Of a stretch of 64,000 nucleotides of DNA, positions 18,937 to 28,510 are shown one piece after another. Made by a program: the position numbers and the translations under genes. The stretch is from CAUTUX01 sp963542015 (lineage in GTDB: Bacteria; Bacillota; Clostridia; Christensenellales; CAG-917). The stretch spans positions 1-64,000 of the forward strand of contig CAUTUX010000006.1 of the NCBI GenBank assembly GCA_963542015.1, read 5' to 3'. Every line of letters starts with the position of its first letter. The stretch's first letter is position 1. Under the pieces are notes generated by a model, which saw only the letters and a program-made list of their open reading frames with translations, was not told the DNA's origin and did no database searches.

Positions 18937-19815
18937 ATGAAAGTTAGAAAAGCGATTATCCCATGTGCGGGATTTGGTACGAGATTTTTGCCAATAACAA
19001 AAGTGGTACCAAAAGAAATTTTGCCAATAATTGATACCCCAACACTTGAGTACATAATGGACGAAGCTGAACAAGCAGGTATTGAAGAAATAATGCTCAT
19101 TGTTTCTAAGGAGAAGTTATCAGCAATCCAGAGACTAATAGAAGGGAATCTAGACTTAAACAAATTTCTTTTAGAAGTTAAAAAAGATAAGGAATACAAA
19201 TTAGCCAACAAAGAAAGAAAAATGAAAATCAGTTTTGCCATTCAACAAAAGATGGATGGTAATGGAAGGGCAATAGAGTGTGCAAAGGATTTCGCTGCAG
19301 GAGAGCCTATAGCTGTGTTATTTGGCGATGATGTTATGAGACAGACATGTGACCGCAATGTAACTAAGCAACTTATAGATGCTTACGAGAAATTAGAAAA
19401 GAATGTCGTTGGCTGTCAAAGGACGGATGAAACGATAGCAAGACGTTGCGGAGTTATGAAGATAAAAGATCAGATTGATGAAAGAACTTTTGATATAAAT
19501 GGGATTATAGAAAAACCAAAAGGCGATTTACCATCCGATCTTGTTTCGCTTGGTAGATTTATTTTACATCCTGAGATTTTTGAAGTGCTGGCAAAAATGA
19601 AGCCAGATAAGGTAACGGGAGAAATATATCTAACGGAGGCGTTAAGTGAACTTGCCGAGAAAGGTAGGGTTGTAGCGTATGACTTTGTTGGAGACAGATA
19701 TGACATCGGAAATAAGTTAGGGTTTATATTGGCGAATATTGATTTCGCACTTTTAGATCCTTTATATCGTGATGATTTGATTAAACATTTAAAGGGATTA
19801 AATCTTAATGTCTAA
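18937..19815 (+). CDS. galU: UTP-glucose-1-phosphate uridylyltransferase
   Basis: 292 residues of the nucleotidyltransferase fold. The N-terminal motif is PCAGFGTRFLPITKVVPKEILPI; VLFGDD and GEIYLTEAL are also typical. The enzyme makes UDP-glucose for cell-surface polysaccharides and glycolipids. The stop codon overlaps the start of clpC by 8 bases, so the two are co-transcribed. The phosphohexomutase at 51.7 kb could supply glucose-1-phosphate. Confidence 0.94.
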   Translation: MKVRKAIIPCAGFGTRFLPITKVVPKEILPIIDTPTLEYIMDEAEQAGIEEIMLIVSKEKLSAIQRLIEGNLDLNKFLLEVKKDKEYKLANKERKMKISFAIQQKMDGNGRAIECAKDFAAGEPIAVLFGDDVMRQTCDRNVTKQLIDAYEKLEKNVVGCQRTDETIARRCGVMKIKDQIDERTFDINGIIEKPKGDLPSDLVSLGRFILHPEIFEVLAKMKPDKVTGEIYLTEALSELAEKGRVVAYDFVGDRYDIGNKLGFILANIDFALLDPLYRDDLIKHLKGLNLNV

Positions 19816-22279
19816 AATCAGATTCTCACAAGATCTGAAAAGAGTAATTCAGATTTCAGTAAAAAATGCACAAATAACAGGAGGTCTTGTCAAGACTGAA
19901 CATTTTTTATATGGAGTTATGAAGTGTCCAGATACATATTCAAGTAAGATATTGTCGGCGTTCAATCTCACAAAAGAAATGGTTGAAAAGGGTATAATTC
20001 TTGGTGAAAGGTATGACAGCATTACCCACTCTCCAGCAATAAGTGCTGCGATGGCAACTGGGGAACAGATGGCAGAAAGCAATGGTGCCAACGAAGTATT
20101 AATAGAACATATTCTTTATGCCATACTAAATAATCCGAATACTGGGGCATGTAAAATACTTGAGAAGAATGGTGTTAATATAGAACATGTTAAAGAGGGT
20201 ATTGGAAAAAAGATTAAAGCAAATGTAAGAATTAATAATAGTGCCAATAGAGAATTTAACAATGAGTTTTTCCAACAACAAGAAAATAGACAACCAGCCT
20301 TTGGTTCGGCATATAGACCAACACCACAAGCAATGGATTTTGACCTATACGAGTTTGGGCAAAATTTAAATGAGAAATATTTAAAAAACAATATTGATCC
20401 AGTAATAGGAAGAGGAAAAGAAATTGAAAGAACAATTTCAATTCTTTGTAGGAAAACAAAAAACAATCCAATATTGATTGGTGAACCTGGTGTTGGTAAG
20501 TCGGCAGTGGTAGATGGTCTAGCACAAGCAATCGTGAATAGAGATGTGCCAAGTGAACTATATGACAAAATAATCTTTTCATTAGATCTTTCTTCATTAG
20601 TAGCTGGTACAAAATTCAGAGGTGACTTTGAAGAAAGATTAAAAAAGCTGATAAAAAATATCCAATCAAGAAAAGATATAATTTTATTCATTGACGAGAT
20701 TCATATGATTCTTGGAGCTGGTTCAACTGGAGATAATGTTGATGTAGCAAATATACTTAAACCGATGTTAGCAAGAGGAGAGTTGCAAACAATCGGAGCT
20801 ACAACTAATGATGAATATAAAAAATATTTTGAAAAGGATCCAGCATTAGCAAGAAGATTTCAGCCAGTACAAGTAGAACCAACATCAGTTGTGGATACAA
20901 TACAAATATTAAAAGGGTTGAAGGGCTCATATGAAAGACATCACGGTACGATCATAACAGAAGATGCTATTATTGCTGCGGTCCTACTGTCAGATAGATA
21001 TATAACGGACAGATTCCTTCCAGACAAGGCGATCGACCTTATAGATGAGGCATCATCAAGAAAAAGACATTTTTCATTTGTAGTCCCAGAAAAACTTAGA
21101 GAACTTGAAGAAGAGCTGAAAGAACTTGATTTTAAAAAGTTGGAAGCCACAAGAAGAGGACGGTATTCTGATGTGCGAAATATTGAAGAAAGTATAGCCA
21201 ATAAAAGACAAGAGTATGACAATGAAGAACTTCATTGGATGGAACAAAAAGGCAAAAGAGAAATGGAAATAGGAGAAGATGAGATTGCAGAAGTAGTTGC
21301 CGATTGGACACAAATTCCAGTAAAGAAACTAACAGAAAAAGAAAAAGCAGGAGTCATGTCTCTTGAAGACGAGTTGATGAAGAGAGTTGTAGGGCAGCCA
21401 GAAGCAGTTAAAGCTGTAGCAACAGCAATTAAAAGAGCGAGAGCAGGGCTTAAAGAACCAAACAGACCTATTGGTTCATTTATATTTATGGGACCTACTG
21501 GTGTCGGAAAAACAGAATTGGCAAAGGCTCTGGCAAAGAATATGTTCGGAGATGAAAACAAACTTATTAGATTTGATATGTCCGAATACATGGATAAGAT
21601 AAATGTGTCAAAACTTATTGGAGCTGCTCCTGGATATATAGGTTATGAGGAAGGTGGACAATTGACAGATAGAATAAGACGGCATCCATATTCTGTAGTC
21701 TTATTTGATGAAATTGAAAAAGCAAATCCAGATGTATTTAATATCTTGCTTCAATTGTTAGATGACGGAAGATTAACTGATAACCGTGGAAGAATAACTG
21801 ACTTTAAAAATACAGTTATAATCCTAACAACAAACCTCGGAGCAGAGTATGCGGGTAGGAGTAAACTTGGATTTGGAAGTCATAATGATGACACTGAAGA
21901 AGAAAAAGAAGAGCAGAGAAAAATTTTAGCAGAAACATTGAGACCTGAATTAATTAACAGAATAGATGAGATAGTAACATTTAAACATCTTACTCAAGAA
22001 GATATATCAAAAATATCTGAAATTTTCTTTAAGTCATTAATAAACAAACTTGATGATATGAATATAAGAGCTGTTATATCAGATGAGGCTAAGCAATATG
22101 TATCCGCAAAGGGATATGATCCAGATTTTGGAGCAAGAGAATTGAAAAGAACCATCCAGAAGTTCTTAGAAAACAGATTGAGCGACATGATTTTAAAAGG
22201 TCAGATTGCACAGGGGGACAGCATCTCAATTGAAATGCAAGATGATAAGCTCAAGTTTTTTAAAATAGAAACAATTTAA
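19808..22279 (+). CDS. clpC: Clp protease ATP-binding subunit, ClpC type
   Basis: 823 residues. The N-terminal double Clp repeat (about 1-145) is followed by AAA+ domain 1 (Walker A GEPGVGKS near 225, VAGTKFRGDFEERL), a middle region typical of ClpC (about 410-500), and AAA+ domain 2 (Walker A GPTGVGKTE near 561, DRIRRHPYSVVLFDEIEKA). ClpC unfolds proteins and feeds them to ClpP. Unusually for a Firmicute, ctsR, mcsA and mcsB are not adjacent; the gene overlaps galU instead. Confidence 0.93.
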   Translation: MSKIRFSQDLKRVIQISVKNAQITGGLVKTEHFLYGVMKCPDTYSSKILSAFNLTKEMVEKGIILGERYDSITHSPAISAAMATGEQMAESNGANEVLIEHILYAILNNPNTGACKILEKNGVNIEHVKEGIGKKIKANVRINNSANREFNNEFFQQQENRQPAFGSAYRPTPQAMDFDLYEFGQNLNEKYLKNNIDPVIGRGKEIERTISILCRKTKNNPILIGEPGVGKSAVVDGLAQAIVNRDVPSELYDKIIFSLDLSSLVAGTKFRGDFEERLKKLIKNIQSRKDIILFIDEIHMILGAGSTGDNVDVANILKPMLARGELQTIGATTNDEYKKYFEKDPALARRFQPVQVEPTSVVDTIQILKGLKGSYERHHGTIITEDAIIAAVLLSDRYITDRFLPDKAIDLIDEASSRKRHFSFVVPEKLRELEEELKELDFKKLEATRRGRYSDVRNIEESIANKRQEYDNEELHWMEQKGKREMEIGEDEIAEVVADWTQIPVKKLTEKEKAGVMSLEDELMKRVVGQPEAVKAVATAIKRARAGLKEPNRPIGSFIFMGPTGVGKTELAKALAKNMFGDENKLIRFDMSEYMDKINVSKLIGAAPGYIGYEEGGQLTDRIRRHPYSVVLFDEIEKANPDVFNILLQLLDDGRLTDNRGRITDFKNTVIILTTNLGAEYAGRSKLGFGSHNDDTEEEKEEQRKILAETLRPELINRIDEIVTFKHLTQEDISKISEIFFKSLINKLDDMNIRAVISDEAKQYVSAKGYDPDFGARELKRTIQKFLENRLSDMILKGQIAQGDSISIEMQDDKLKFFKIETI

Positions 22280-22375
22280 AAAAACAGTTATTCTAATCCG
22301 TTAAAACACACAGTTAATAATTTTAGTATGCTTTACTTTTATTATTCTCAAAGGCAGATCGAGTAGAAAACCATA

Positions 22376-22404
22376 TTCACAAAAACACAAAAATTTAGTA
22401 TATT
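22376..22404 (+). promoter_or_regulatory. Promoter of the hpf operon
   Basis: TTCACA (22376-22381), a 17-base spacer, and TATATT (22399-22404), 19 bases before the hpf start codon. Confidence 0.55.
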
Positions 22405-22423
22405 TGAATTAGCGGGGTGAAGT

Positions 22424-22726
22424 ATGAAATTTGAATATTTTGGCAAAGATTACGATGTAAGCGATTTATTAAAAGATATAACAGAGAAAAAGTGCCGGAA
22501 GTTAGATAAGTACTTTAAATCTGATGAAAATGCATTGGTAAGGCTAAATGTTATAAAAGATGGCATGCATTACATAAGTGAAATGACTGTTGTGCATAAA
22601 GCTCAGAATTACAGAGCAGAAGCAAAGGGATTTAATCCTTTTGATAATATTGATGAACTGATTCCAAAAATAATAGGACAGATAAGAAAACAAAAAGATA
22701 TTTGGGAGAAGAATAAAAAAGATTAG
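22424..22726 (+). CDS. Short-form ribosome hibernation factor (HPF/YfiA family)
   Basis: 100 residues matching the ribosome-associated inhibitor fold: an N-terminal strand MKFEYFGKDYDVSDLLKD, basic positions, and GFNPFDNIDELIPKIIGQIRKQK near the end, equivalent to the usual D-x-Y-x-A-I-D helix. It lacks the C-terminal dimerisation domain of the long HPF common in Firmicutes. It should bind the 30S subunit in slow growth. GGGGTGA precedes the ATG. Its stop codon abuts the next start directly. Confidence 0.72.
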   Translation: MKFEYFGKDYDVSDLLKDITEKKCRKLDKYFKSDENALVRLNVIKDGMHYISEMTVVHKAQNYRAEAKGFNPFDNIDELIPKIIGQIRKQKDIWEKNKKD

Positions 22727-23500
22727 ATGCAAGTAGGCATTTCGACAGCGACTTTTTATACAAAACTCTATACGGAGCAAACATTTCCTATTATTAAGAA
22801 ATGCGGTGCAGAAGTCTGTGAAGTTTTTATGAATACATATTCCGAATATGAACCTGAATTCGGGGATATATTCGTTCGTGAAAGTGATGGACTAAAAATT
22901 TATTCAGTACATGCCTTAAATACACAATTTGAACCACAATTATTCAATCGAGTTGATAGAACAAGATATGATGCGGAAGCTATATTAAAAAAAGTACTTG
23001 CCAATGCTCAAAAAATGGGAGCTCATTACTATACTTTTCATGCGACGACAAGACTTAAGGTTACTTCCAAAATAAATGTTGATGACTTCGCATATCATAT
23101 AACTAGAATTGGAGATATCGCAAAACAGTATAATGTTCAGATATGTCTTGAAAATGTTCATTGGGCAGCATTCAATAGTCCGAACTTTTTCAGAGAACTA
23201 AAACCCAAAATCACAAATATAGGCACAGTTCTTGATATAAAGCAGGCACGACAAAGTGGATTCGATTGGCGTGAATATATTGATGTCATGGGAAATACTA
23301 TACGAAATATACATATTTCCGATGTAAAAAATAATCAGACAGCACTTGTAGGTACTGGTGAATTTCCTTTTAAAGAATTAATTGCAAGGTTAAGAGATGT
23401 AGGATATGACGGCCCTCTGATCATTGAACAGTATCCAGAAGATTATGATACATATGATCAATTAAAAGATGCTGTAGAATTTATCAAGAGTTTAATTTAA
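22727..23500 (+). CDS. Sugar phosphate isomerase/epimerase-like TIM-barrel protein
   Basis: 257 residues resembling the xylose isomerase-like/AP endonuclease 2 superfamily. Metal ligands are suggested by YTFHATTR, ICLENVHW, GTVLDIKQAR, NIHISDV and LIIEQYPE, arranged as E-x-D-x-H-x-E in the barrel. It may isomerise or epimerise a sugar; a deoxyribonuclease IV activity is less likely given the length and motifs. Its ATG directly follows the hpf stop, so expression is coupled. pgi lies downstream. Confidence 0.7.
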   Translation: MQVGISTATFYTKLYTEQTFPIIKKCGAEVCEVFMNTYSEYEPEFGDIFVRESDGLKIYSVHALNTQFEPQLFNRVDRTRYDAEAILKKVLANAQKMGAHYYTFHATTRLKVTSKINVDDFAYHITRIGDIAKQYNVQICLENVHWAAFNSPNFFRELKPKITNIGTVLDIKQARQSGFDWREYIDVMGNTIRNIHISDVKNNQTALVGTGEFPFKELIARLRDVGYDGPLIIEQYPEDYDTYDQLKDAVEFIKSLI

Positions 23501-23554
23501 TTGATATCAGCTCAAAACTGTTTAATAATGAATAAGTCACAGACGGAGGCAGGT

Positions 23555-24946
23555 ATGAAATTGACATTTGATTTTAATAATATGATGGAAAGTGCCATAG
23601 GTTCACAAGGCATTAAAGAAAAAGAGTTAGAATTGCTTGAAGAAAAAGCAATAGAAGCACATAAAGCATTTGAAGCTAATCGTGGCAAAGGGATGCTTGG
23701 GTGGACAGAACTTCCATATGATCAAACAGAGGTAGTTAAGGATATAATTGAAGAAGCAATTCGCATAAGAAAAAACTATGACAATTTTGTAGTCCTCGGG
23801 ATAGGTGGAAGTGCACTCGGACCATTTGCAGTGTTCAATGCATTAACGCACCTAAGATATAACGATCTTGCTCCTCAAAACAGAAGTGTTAAATTTTTTG
23901 TTGAAGACAATGTTGATCCAGAGAGAATGGCTGCATTGCTTGATGTAATAGATGTAGAAAAAACAGTTTTCAATGTTATTACCAAAAGTGGAGCTACATC
24001 TGAAACGATGAGTCAATATTTAATAATCACAGATATTCTTAAAAAGAAGCTAGGCGATAAATACAGAGAAAACATAATAGCAACGACATCAGCAGAGAAA
24101 GGTAACTTAATTAAAATAGCTAACCAAGAAAACTTTAAAACATTTTACATCCCAGACGGAGTCGGTGGAAGATTCTCTGAGCTGTGTCCTGTGGGATTAT
24201 TACCAGCAGCCGTTTTAGGTATAGACATAACTGGATTATTACGTGGTGCAGCGGAGATGGATAAAATATGTAGCATAGGGAAAATGAGAAAAAACCCTGC
24301 ACTATTTGGAGCTATTTTACAATACATTGCAATGATGAAAGGTAAGAATGTATCCGTTATGATGCCATATTCTGATGCTTTAAGATATATGGCTGATTGG
24401 TATTGTCAGTTATGGGGAGAAAGTCTTGGAAAGGAAAAAGATTTAAGTGGCAGAATTGTAAACTACGGACAAACACCTGTTAAGGCATTAGGCGTTACAG
24501 ATCAACATTCACAAGTACAGCTATATACTGAAGGACCTTTTGATAAGGTAATTACATTTATCGGAGTACAACAGTTTAGAAAAGATGTAGTTATTCCAGC
24601 AGGAGCAGAAGAGTTTCCAGATGTTAATTTTCTATGTGGTCATACATTATCAGAATTAATTAATACTGAAAGAAGGGCTACGGAGTATGCCCTTACAAAA
24701 GCAAAAAAGATGAATCAAACAATTATGTTGGATGAAATTTCAGCAAACACAATTGGGCAATTGATGGCATACTTTGAAATACAGACAGCATATATGGGAG
24801 CTTTGTTAAATATAGATGCATTTAATCAACCAGGAGTTGAAGAGGGCAAGAATGCGACATATGCCTTATTTAATAGACAGGGATATGAAGAGAAAAAAGC
24901 AGAGATGCTTAAAGCAAAACCAAAAGATTCAAAATATATAATGTAA
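23555..24946 (+). CDS. pgi: Glucose-6-phosphate isomerase
   Basis: 463 residues. Signature segments are GIGGSALGP, TKSGATSETM, GGRFSELCPVGLLPAAV and DQHSQVQLYTEGP. It converts glucose-6-phosphate and fructose-6-phosphate in glycolysis. The frame is open from 23501, but GGAGGCAGGT directly before the ATG at 23555 marks the true start. The last base of its stop codon is the first base of the yfbR start. Confidence 0.95.
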   Translation: MKLTFDFNNMMESAIGSQGIKEKELELLEEKAIEAHKAFEANRGKGMLGWTELPYDQTEVVKDIIEEAIRIRKNYDNFVVLGIGGSALGPFAVFNALTHLRYNDLAPQNRSVKFFVEDNVDPERMAALLDVIDVEKTVFNVITKSGATSETMSQYLIITDILKKKLGDKYRENIIATTSAEKGNLIKIANQENFKTFYIPDGVGGRFSELCPVGLLPAAVLGIDITGLLRGAAEMDKICSIGKMRKNPALFGAILQYIAMMKGKNVSVMMPYSDALRYMADWYCQLWGESLGKEKDLSGRIVNYGQTPVKALGVTDQHSQVQLYTEGPFDKVITFIGVQQFRKDVVIPAGAEEFPDVNFLCGHTLSELINTERRATEYALTKAKKMNQTIMLDEISANTIGQLMAYFEIQTAYMGALLNIDAFNQPGVEEGKNATYALFNRQGYEEKKAEMLKAKPKDSKYIM

Positions 24947-25530
24947 TGGAACAATATACTTTTTATGCCTTAATAAGTAGGATGAAGCTTGTTGAACGCT
25001 GGGGTCTCATGCGTTCTATTCATCGTGAAAATTTGATGGAGCATACATGCGAAGTTGCCATGCTTGGTCAAGCATTGGCAATTATAGCAAATGAAAAGTT
25101 TAATAAAAAAATAAATGTAGATTATGTTGCCACACTTGCTTTATATCATGATATGGCAGAAGTAGTTTCTGGCGACCTACCAACTCCCGTCAAGTATTAC
25201 AACAAAGATATTATGGAATCATATAAAGCAATTGAAAATAACATAATTGAACAAATGCTTGAAAAAGTTCCAAATTTCACAAAAGAAACATATACCAGTT
25301 ATCTCAAACCAGATGAGAACAGCGAAGAATTCCAGATTATGAAGATAGCCGATAAACTTTCAGCATATGTTAAGTGCGTAGAGGAAATAGCTGGAGGAAA
25401 TAAAGAATTCGAATTGGCAAAAGAAAACCTTGAAAAAATCCTGGTTGCATATTGGGAAAAATATCCAGAACTCAAATTCTTTATGCAAAAGTGTTTGCCT
25501 TCATATGGAAAGCAACTGGACTTGTTATGA
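24946..25530 (+). CDS. yfbR: HD-domain 5'-deoxynucleotidase, YfbR type
   Basis: 194 residues. The YfbR arrangement is complete: RMKLVERWGLM, the metal histidine in NLMEHTCEVA, the HD pair in ALYHDMAEVVSGDLPTPVK, and a late aspartate in MKIADKLSAYVKC. Members dephosphorylate dNMPs. The ATG overlaps the pgi stop by one base and the stop overlaps the next gene's start as ATGA, so it is part of a tight operon. Confidence 0.88.
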   Translation: MEQYTFYALISRMKLVERWGLMRSIHRENLMEHTCEVAMLGQALAIIANEKFNKKINVDYVATLALYHDMAEVVSGDLPTPVKYYNKDIMESYKAIENNIIEQMLEKVPNFTKETYTSYLKPDENSEEFQIMKIADKLSAYVKCVEEIAGGNKEFELAKENLEKILVAYWEKYPELKFFMQKCLPSYGKQLDLL

Positions 25531-26546
25531 TTGTTCTTAACAATGTTTCATGTCAGTACAAATTTGCAAAAAAAGTTTTCGATAATTTAAACATACAGTT
25601 CAATGATTCAGAGATAGTATCAGTTCTTGGAGATGAAGAGAGTGGCAAAAGTACTTTATTTAAAATCCTTATAGGGATGGAACAATACACAGGAACTGTT
25701 TTATACGATGGAGAATTATTAAGAAAAAAGCCTGATGAAATTATAGCGTTATATTCACAGCATGCACTATTTTCAAGTTATTCAGTTAAATACAATCTGG
25801 TATACCCCCTTAAAATAAGAAAGGTTAAAAAGGAAGACATTAGCATAAAATTAAATGAAGTTGTTGAATATCTACAACTTCAAAGCATACTCACAAGGAA
25901 AATATATAAGCTGTCAGAATATGAGAAGATTAAAGTTTGTTTAGGCAGATTATTAATTAGGGATGCTAAATATTATTTAGTTGATGATGCATTTAGGAAA
26001 CTGGCTGGGGAAGACAGAGAACAAACATTCCATTTATTCAAACGGATAGTGGAAGAATTAAAGAATAAAAAAAAGACAGTTTTGTACTTTACAAGAAACA
26101 GTGAAGAAGCTTTTGAAATTGCGAACAGGATATGTATTGTCGCAAATTGTGAATTAAAGGAATTTGGTGACAAGAAAAAAATTATAGAAGACCCACAAAA
26201 TGTATATAGCGTTATAGCATTGAAAAATAAGAACAACATACTGACATGTGACATTGCGAATGATCAGTTGATTGACAGAATGGGTGAAATTGTGGGGCTA
26301 AAAAAAGATGAAATATTAGGAGATAAAACATCTGTCTATGTCTATATACCAGAGGATGCCTTTATTGCTGGAAATAGTAATACATTTAAAGTTAAGGAAA
26401 CAAATTTGATAGGCGATAGATATCTGCACACTTTAACCAACAGTATGACAATCATTTCAAACAAGCCAACAAATGAAATTTCATTTGACATAGATATGTC
26501 TAAAGTGATGTATTTTGATATTCCTACAGGCTCAAGAATAAAGTAA
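25527..26546 (+). CDS. Degenerate MalK-like ABC ATPase (probably catalytically impaired)
   Basis: 339 residues. The N-terminal part is an ABC ATPase with an acceptable Walker A GDEESGKST (35-43) and a Q-loop (LYSQHALF). The signature, normally LSGGQ, reads LSEYE (about 129). Walker B ends VDDAF, so the catalytic glutamate is aspartate. The H-loop histidine is lost (YFTRNSEEA). The C-terminal about 100 residues look like the MalK/UgpC-type OB regulatory domain. No sugar permease genes lie beside it. It may be a regulatory relic of a sugar-import ATPase. The start ATG overlaps the yfbR stop as ATGA; the longer frame from 25452 is unlikely. Confidence 0.7.
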   Translation: MIVLNNVSCQYKFAKKVFDNLNIQFNDSEIVSVLGDEESGKSTLFKILIGMEQYTGTVLYDGELLRKKPDEIIALYSQHALFSSYSVKYNLVYPLKIRKVKKEDISIKLNEVVEYLQLQSILTRKIYKLSEYEKIKVCLGRLLIRDAKYYLVDDAFRKLAGEDREQTFHLFKRIVEELKNKKKTVLYFTRNSEEAFEIANRICIVANCELKEFGDKKKIIEDPQNVYSVIALKNKNNILTCDIANDQLIDRMGEIVGLKKDEILGDKTSVYVYIPEDAFIAGNSNTFKVKETNLIGDRYLHTLTNSMTIISNKPTNEISFDIDMSKVMYFDIPTGSRIK

Positions 26547-26560
26547 CATTCGACTTATTT

Positions 26561-26569
26561 TGTTATAAT
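26561..26569 (+). promoter_or_regulatory. Extended -10 promoter of the ABC exporter, predicted leaderless
   Basis: TGT-TATAAT followed by 6 bases (ATTTCC) and the ATG at 26576. A perfect extended -10 box, no -35 box, and no ribosome site in the 6 bases. Confidence 0.7.
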
Positions 26570-26575
26570 ATTTCC

Positions 26576-27508
26576 ATGCCCGAACAAAACGACAGTTATG
26601 CAATTGAAATAGAAAATTTGCACAAATCATATAAAGACGTTGAGGCTCTTAAGGGAGTAACCTTCAAGGTACCCACAAGCACATTATTTTCATATATTGG
26701 ATTAAACGGATCTGGGAAATCTACAACGATTAACATACTATGCCAAGTTATCAAAAGTGATGCGGGGAGTGTAAAGATTTTTGGGAAAGATGTTGAAAAG
26801 TATGGATATGAGATTAAAAAAGATATTGGTATAGTTTTTCAAAATTCTTGTCTAGATAGAGACTTGTCAATAAAAGCTAACCTTAAAATCAAGGCAGATA
26901 TTTTTGGTATAAGTAAGGGTGATTTTTTAAATAAAGTTGAATATCTTGATTCGATACTAGAACTAAAATCAATATACAAAAAAAAGTACAAACATCTTTC
27001 AGGAGGTCAGAAGAGGCGTGCAGATATCGCACTTGCTCTTGTGAATGAGCCAAAGTTATTGTTCCTTGATGAGCCCACTACGGGGCTGGATCCTATCAAT
27101 AGAGATAAGGTATGGCAAGCAATAATGCATCTTGTGAAGGATGAAGAGATTACAGTATTTCTAACAACGCACTACATGGAGGAAGCAGAATATTCTGACA
27201 ATGTAATAATTATTGATGAAGGGAAAATAATTGCAGAGGGTACACCTATCGAATTAAAAGAGAAGTTTTCAAAAAACACATTGAAAATATATGCTGAAGA
27301 AACAGATAGCAATGCGAATAAGCTGAAAGAAATATTTAACAATATTGAATACGATAAGGATCATTATTCAATAAAAATAGATAATATGGATTTCCTTAAA
27401 GTACAGGATGAGGATTTTCAAAATTTGTTAAAAGACATTGAAATTGTAAAAGGCAATTTACAAGATGTATTTATAAATATAGCTGGGAAGAGGTTTGTAA
27501 ATGAATAA
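26576..27508 (+). CDS. ABC-2 exporter ATP-binding protein (DrrA/CcmA type)
   Basis: 310 residues. Walker A GLNGSGKST, signature LSGGQKRRADIALAL, Walker B LLFLDEPTTGLDP and H-loop TTHYMEEAEY are all intact. The C-terminal extension is that of DrrA-type exporters. It works with the membrane protein encoded next. The gene appears to have its own promoter 6 bases upstream and no ribosome site, so translation probably starts at the 5' end of the mRNA. Confidence 0.9.
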   Translation: MPEQNDSYAIEIENLHKSYKDVEALKGVTFKVPTSTLFSYIGLNGSGKSTTINILCQVIKSDAGSVKIFGKDVEKYGYEIKKDIGIVFQNSCLDRDLSIKANLKIKADIFGISKGDFLNKVEYLDSILELKSIYKKKYKHLSGGQKRRADIALALVNEPKLLFLDEPTTGLDPINRDKVWQAIMHLVKDEEITVFLTTHYMEEAEYSDNVIIIDEGKIIAEGTPIELKEKFSKNTLKIYAEETDSNANKLKEIFNNIEYDKDHYSIKIDNMDFLKVQDEDFQNLLKDIEIVKGNLQDVFINIAGKRFVNE

Positions 27509-28469
27509 AAAAATTAATAACTTTAAACAGCTCATTCATTTATCCAATAGACATTTTCTCGTATTTATGAAAGACAAATTGGCACTATTCTTTTCTTTGC
27601 TCGGACCTCTTGTTGTAATTCTCGTCTTCTTGTTATTTCTCAAGAATATTCAAGTTGATGCAACGTTGGGATATTTGAAAAAAATCGGACTCTACGGGAA
27701 CGGTGTTAATCTCAAAAAAGAAATTACTAAGTTAGTTTTAAATGATATGTTCGGCGGAGTGGTGACCACATCAATCATAACTGTTTCATTTGCGACATGT
27801 AGCAAGATAGTTGATGACAAAATAAATGGAATTTCACGCTTGTACATGGCGAGTCCTATAAAGAACAGTGTATTGACGGGCAGTTATATATTAGCCACAT
27901 TCTTTACTAGTTTTATGATAAACCTTATCGTATATTTCATTTCCATGATTGTTCTTGCAGCAACTGGGGCATTCTACATGACAGTCGCAGATGTATTTAT
28001 AAATATCGCATTAATATTTTTTGGGGTCTTATCTGCAAGCACTATATTTATTGTTATAGTAGAAAGATTGACCAAGGCAACACAGGTAAGTACTTTGGGA
28101 GCTATTATAGGGGCAACTTCAGGATTTTTTCTCGGGGCATATGTTCCATTAAGCCAACTTGGCAACTTTATTAGAAAGGCAGTGTTGTTGTTGCCAGGTA
28201 CATATACAGTCAATGTACTGAAAGAAGGATATCTTAGAAGAGCAGTTGATGAAGTTGCAAAAAAGATAGGAGATACACACGGAGTATTAAGGGAAATTTT
28301 TGATTGGAAATTAAAATATTTTAATGACAAAGAAGTTCCAATATATGCATCATTTTTAGTATTGATTTTAAGTTCAATTATTTTCTTTACAGCCTATATC
28401 CTCATAAAGAAATTTGCAGGAAGAACTAACAGAAAAAATACCAAAGACAAAAAAGTGCAGACCAAATAA
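27501..28469 (+). CDS. ABC-2 type permease
   Basis: 322 residues with an N-terminal membrane anchor (about 27-47) and about five further segments. The core contains the ABC-2 motif region DDKINGISRLYMASPIKNS and GATSGFFLGAYVPLSQL. It overlaps the ATPase gene by 8 bases and GAGG lies just before its ATG. Together they form a two-gene exporter for an unknown substrate (drug, lipid or polysaccharide). Confidence 0.85.
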   Translation: MNKKINNFKQLIHLSNRHFLVFMKDKLALFFSLLGPLVVILVFLLFLKNIQVDATLGYLKKIGLYGNGVNLKKEITKLVLNDMFGGVVTTSIITVSFATCSKIVDDKINGISRLYMASPIKNSVLTGSYILATFFTSFMINLIVYFISMIVLAATGAFYMTVADVFINIALIFFGVLSASTIFIVIVERLTKATQVSTLGAIIGATSGFFLGAYVPLSQLGNFIRKAVLLLPGTYTVNVLKEGYLRRAVDEVAKKIGDTHGVLREIFDWKLKYFNDKEVPIYASFLVLILSSIIFFTAYILIKKFAGRTNRKNTKDKKVQTK

Positions 28470-28495
28470 GAACAGTGAATAAAAACACTTTGGTG

Positions 28496-28504
28496 TGGTA
28501 TACT
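28496..28504 (+). promoter_or_regulatory. Extended -10 promoter of ruvC, predicted leaderless
   Basis: TGG-TATACT followed by TTACAC and the ATG at 28511. No -35 box and no ribosome site. The RuvC N-terminus fixes the start codon. Confidence 0.7.
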
Positions 28505-28510
28505 TTACAC

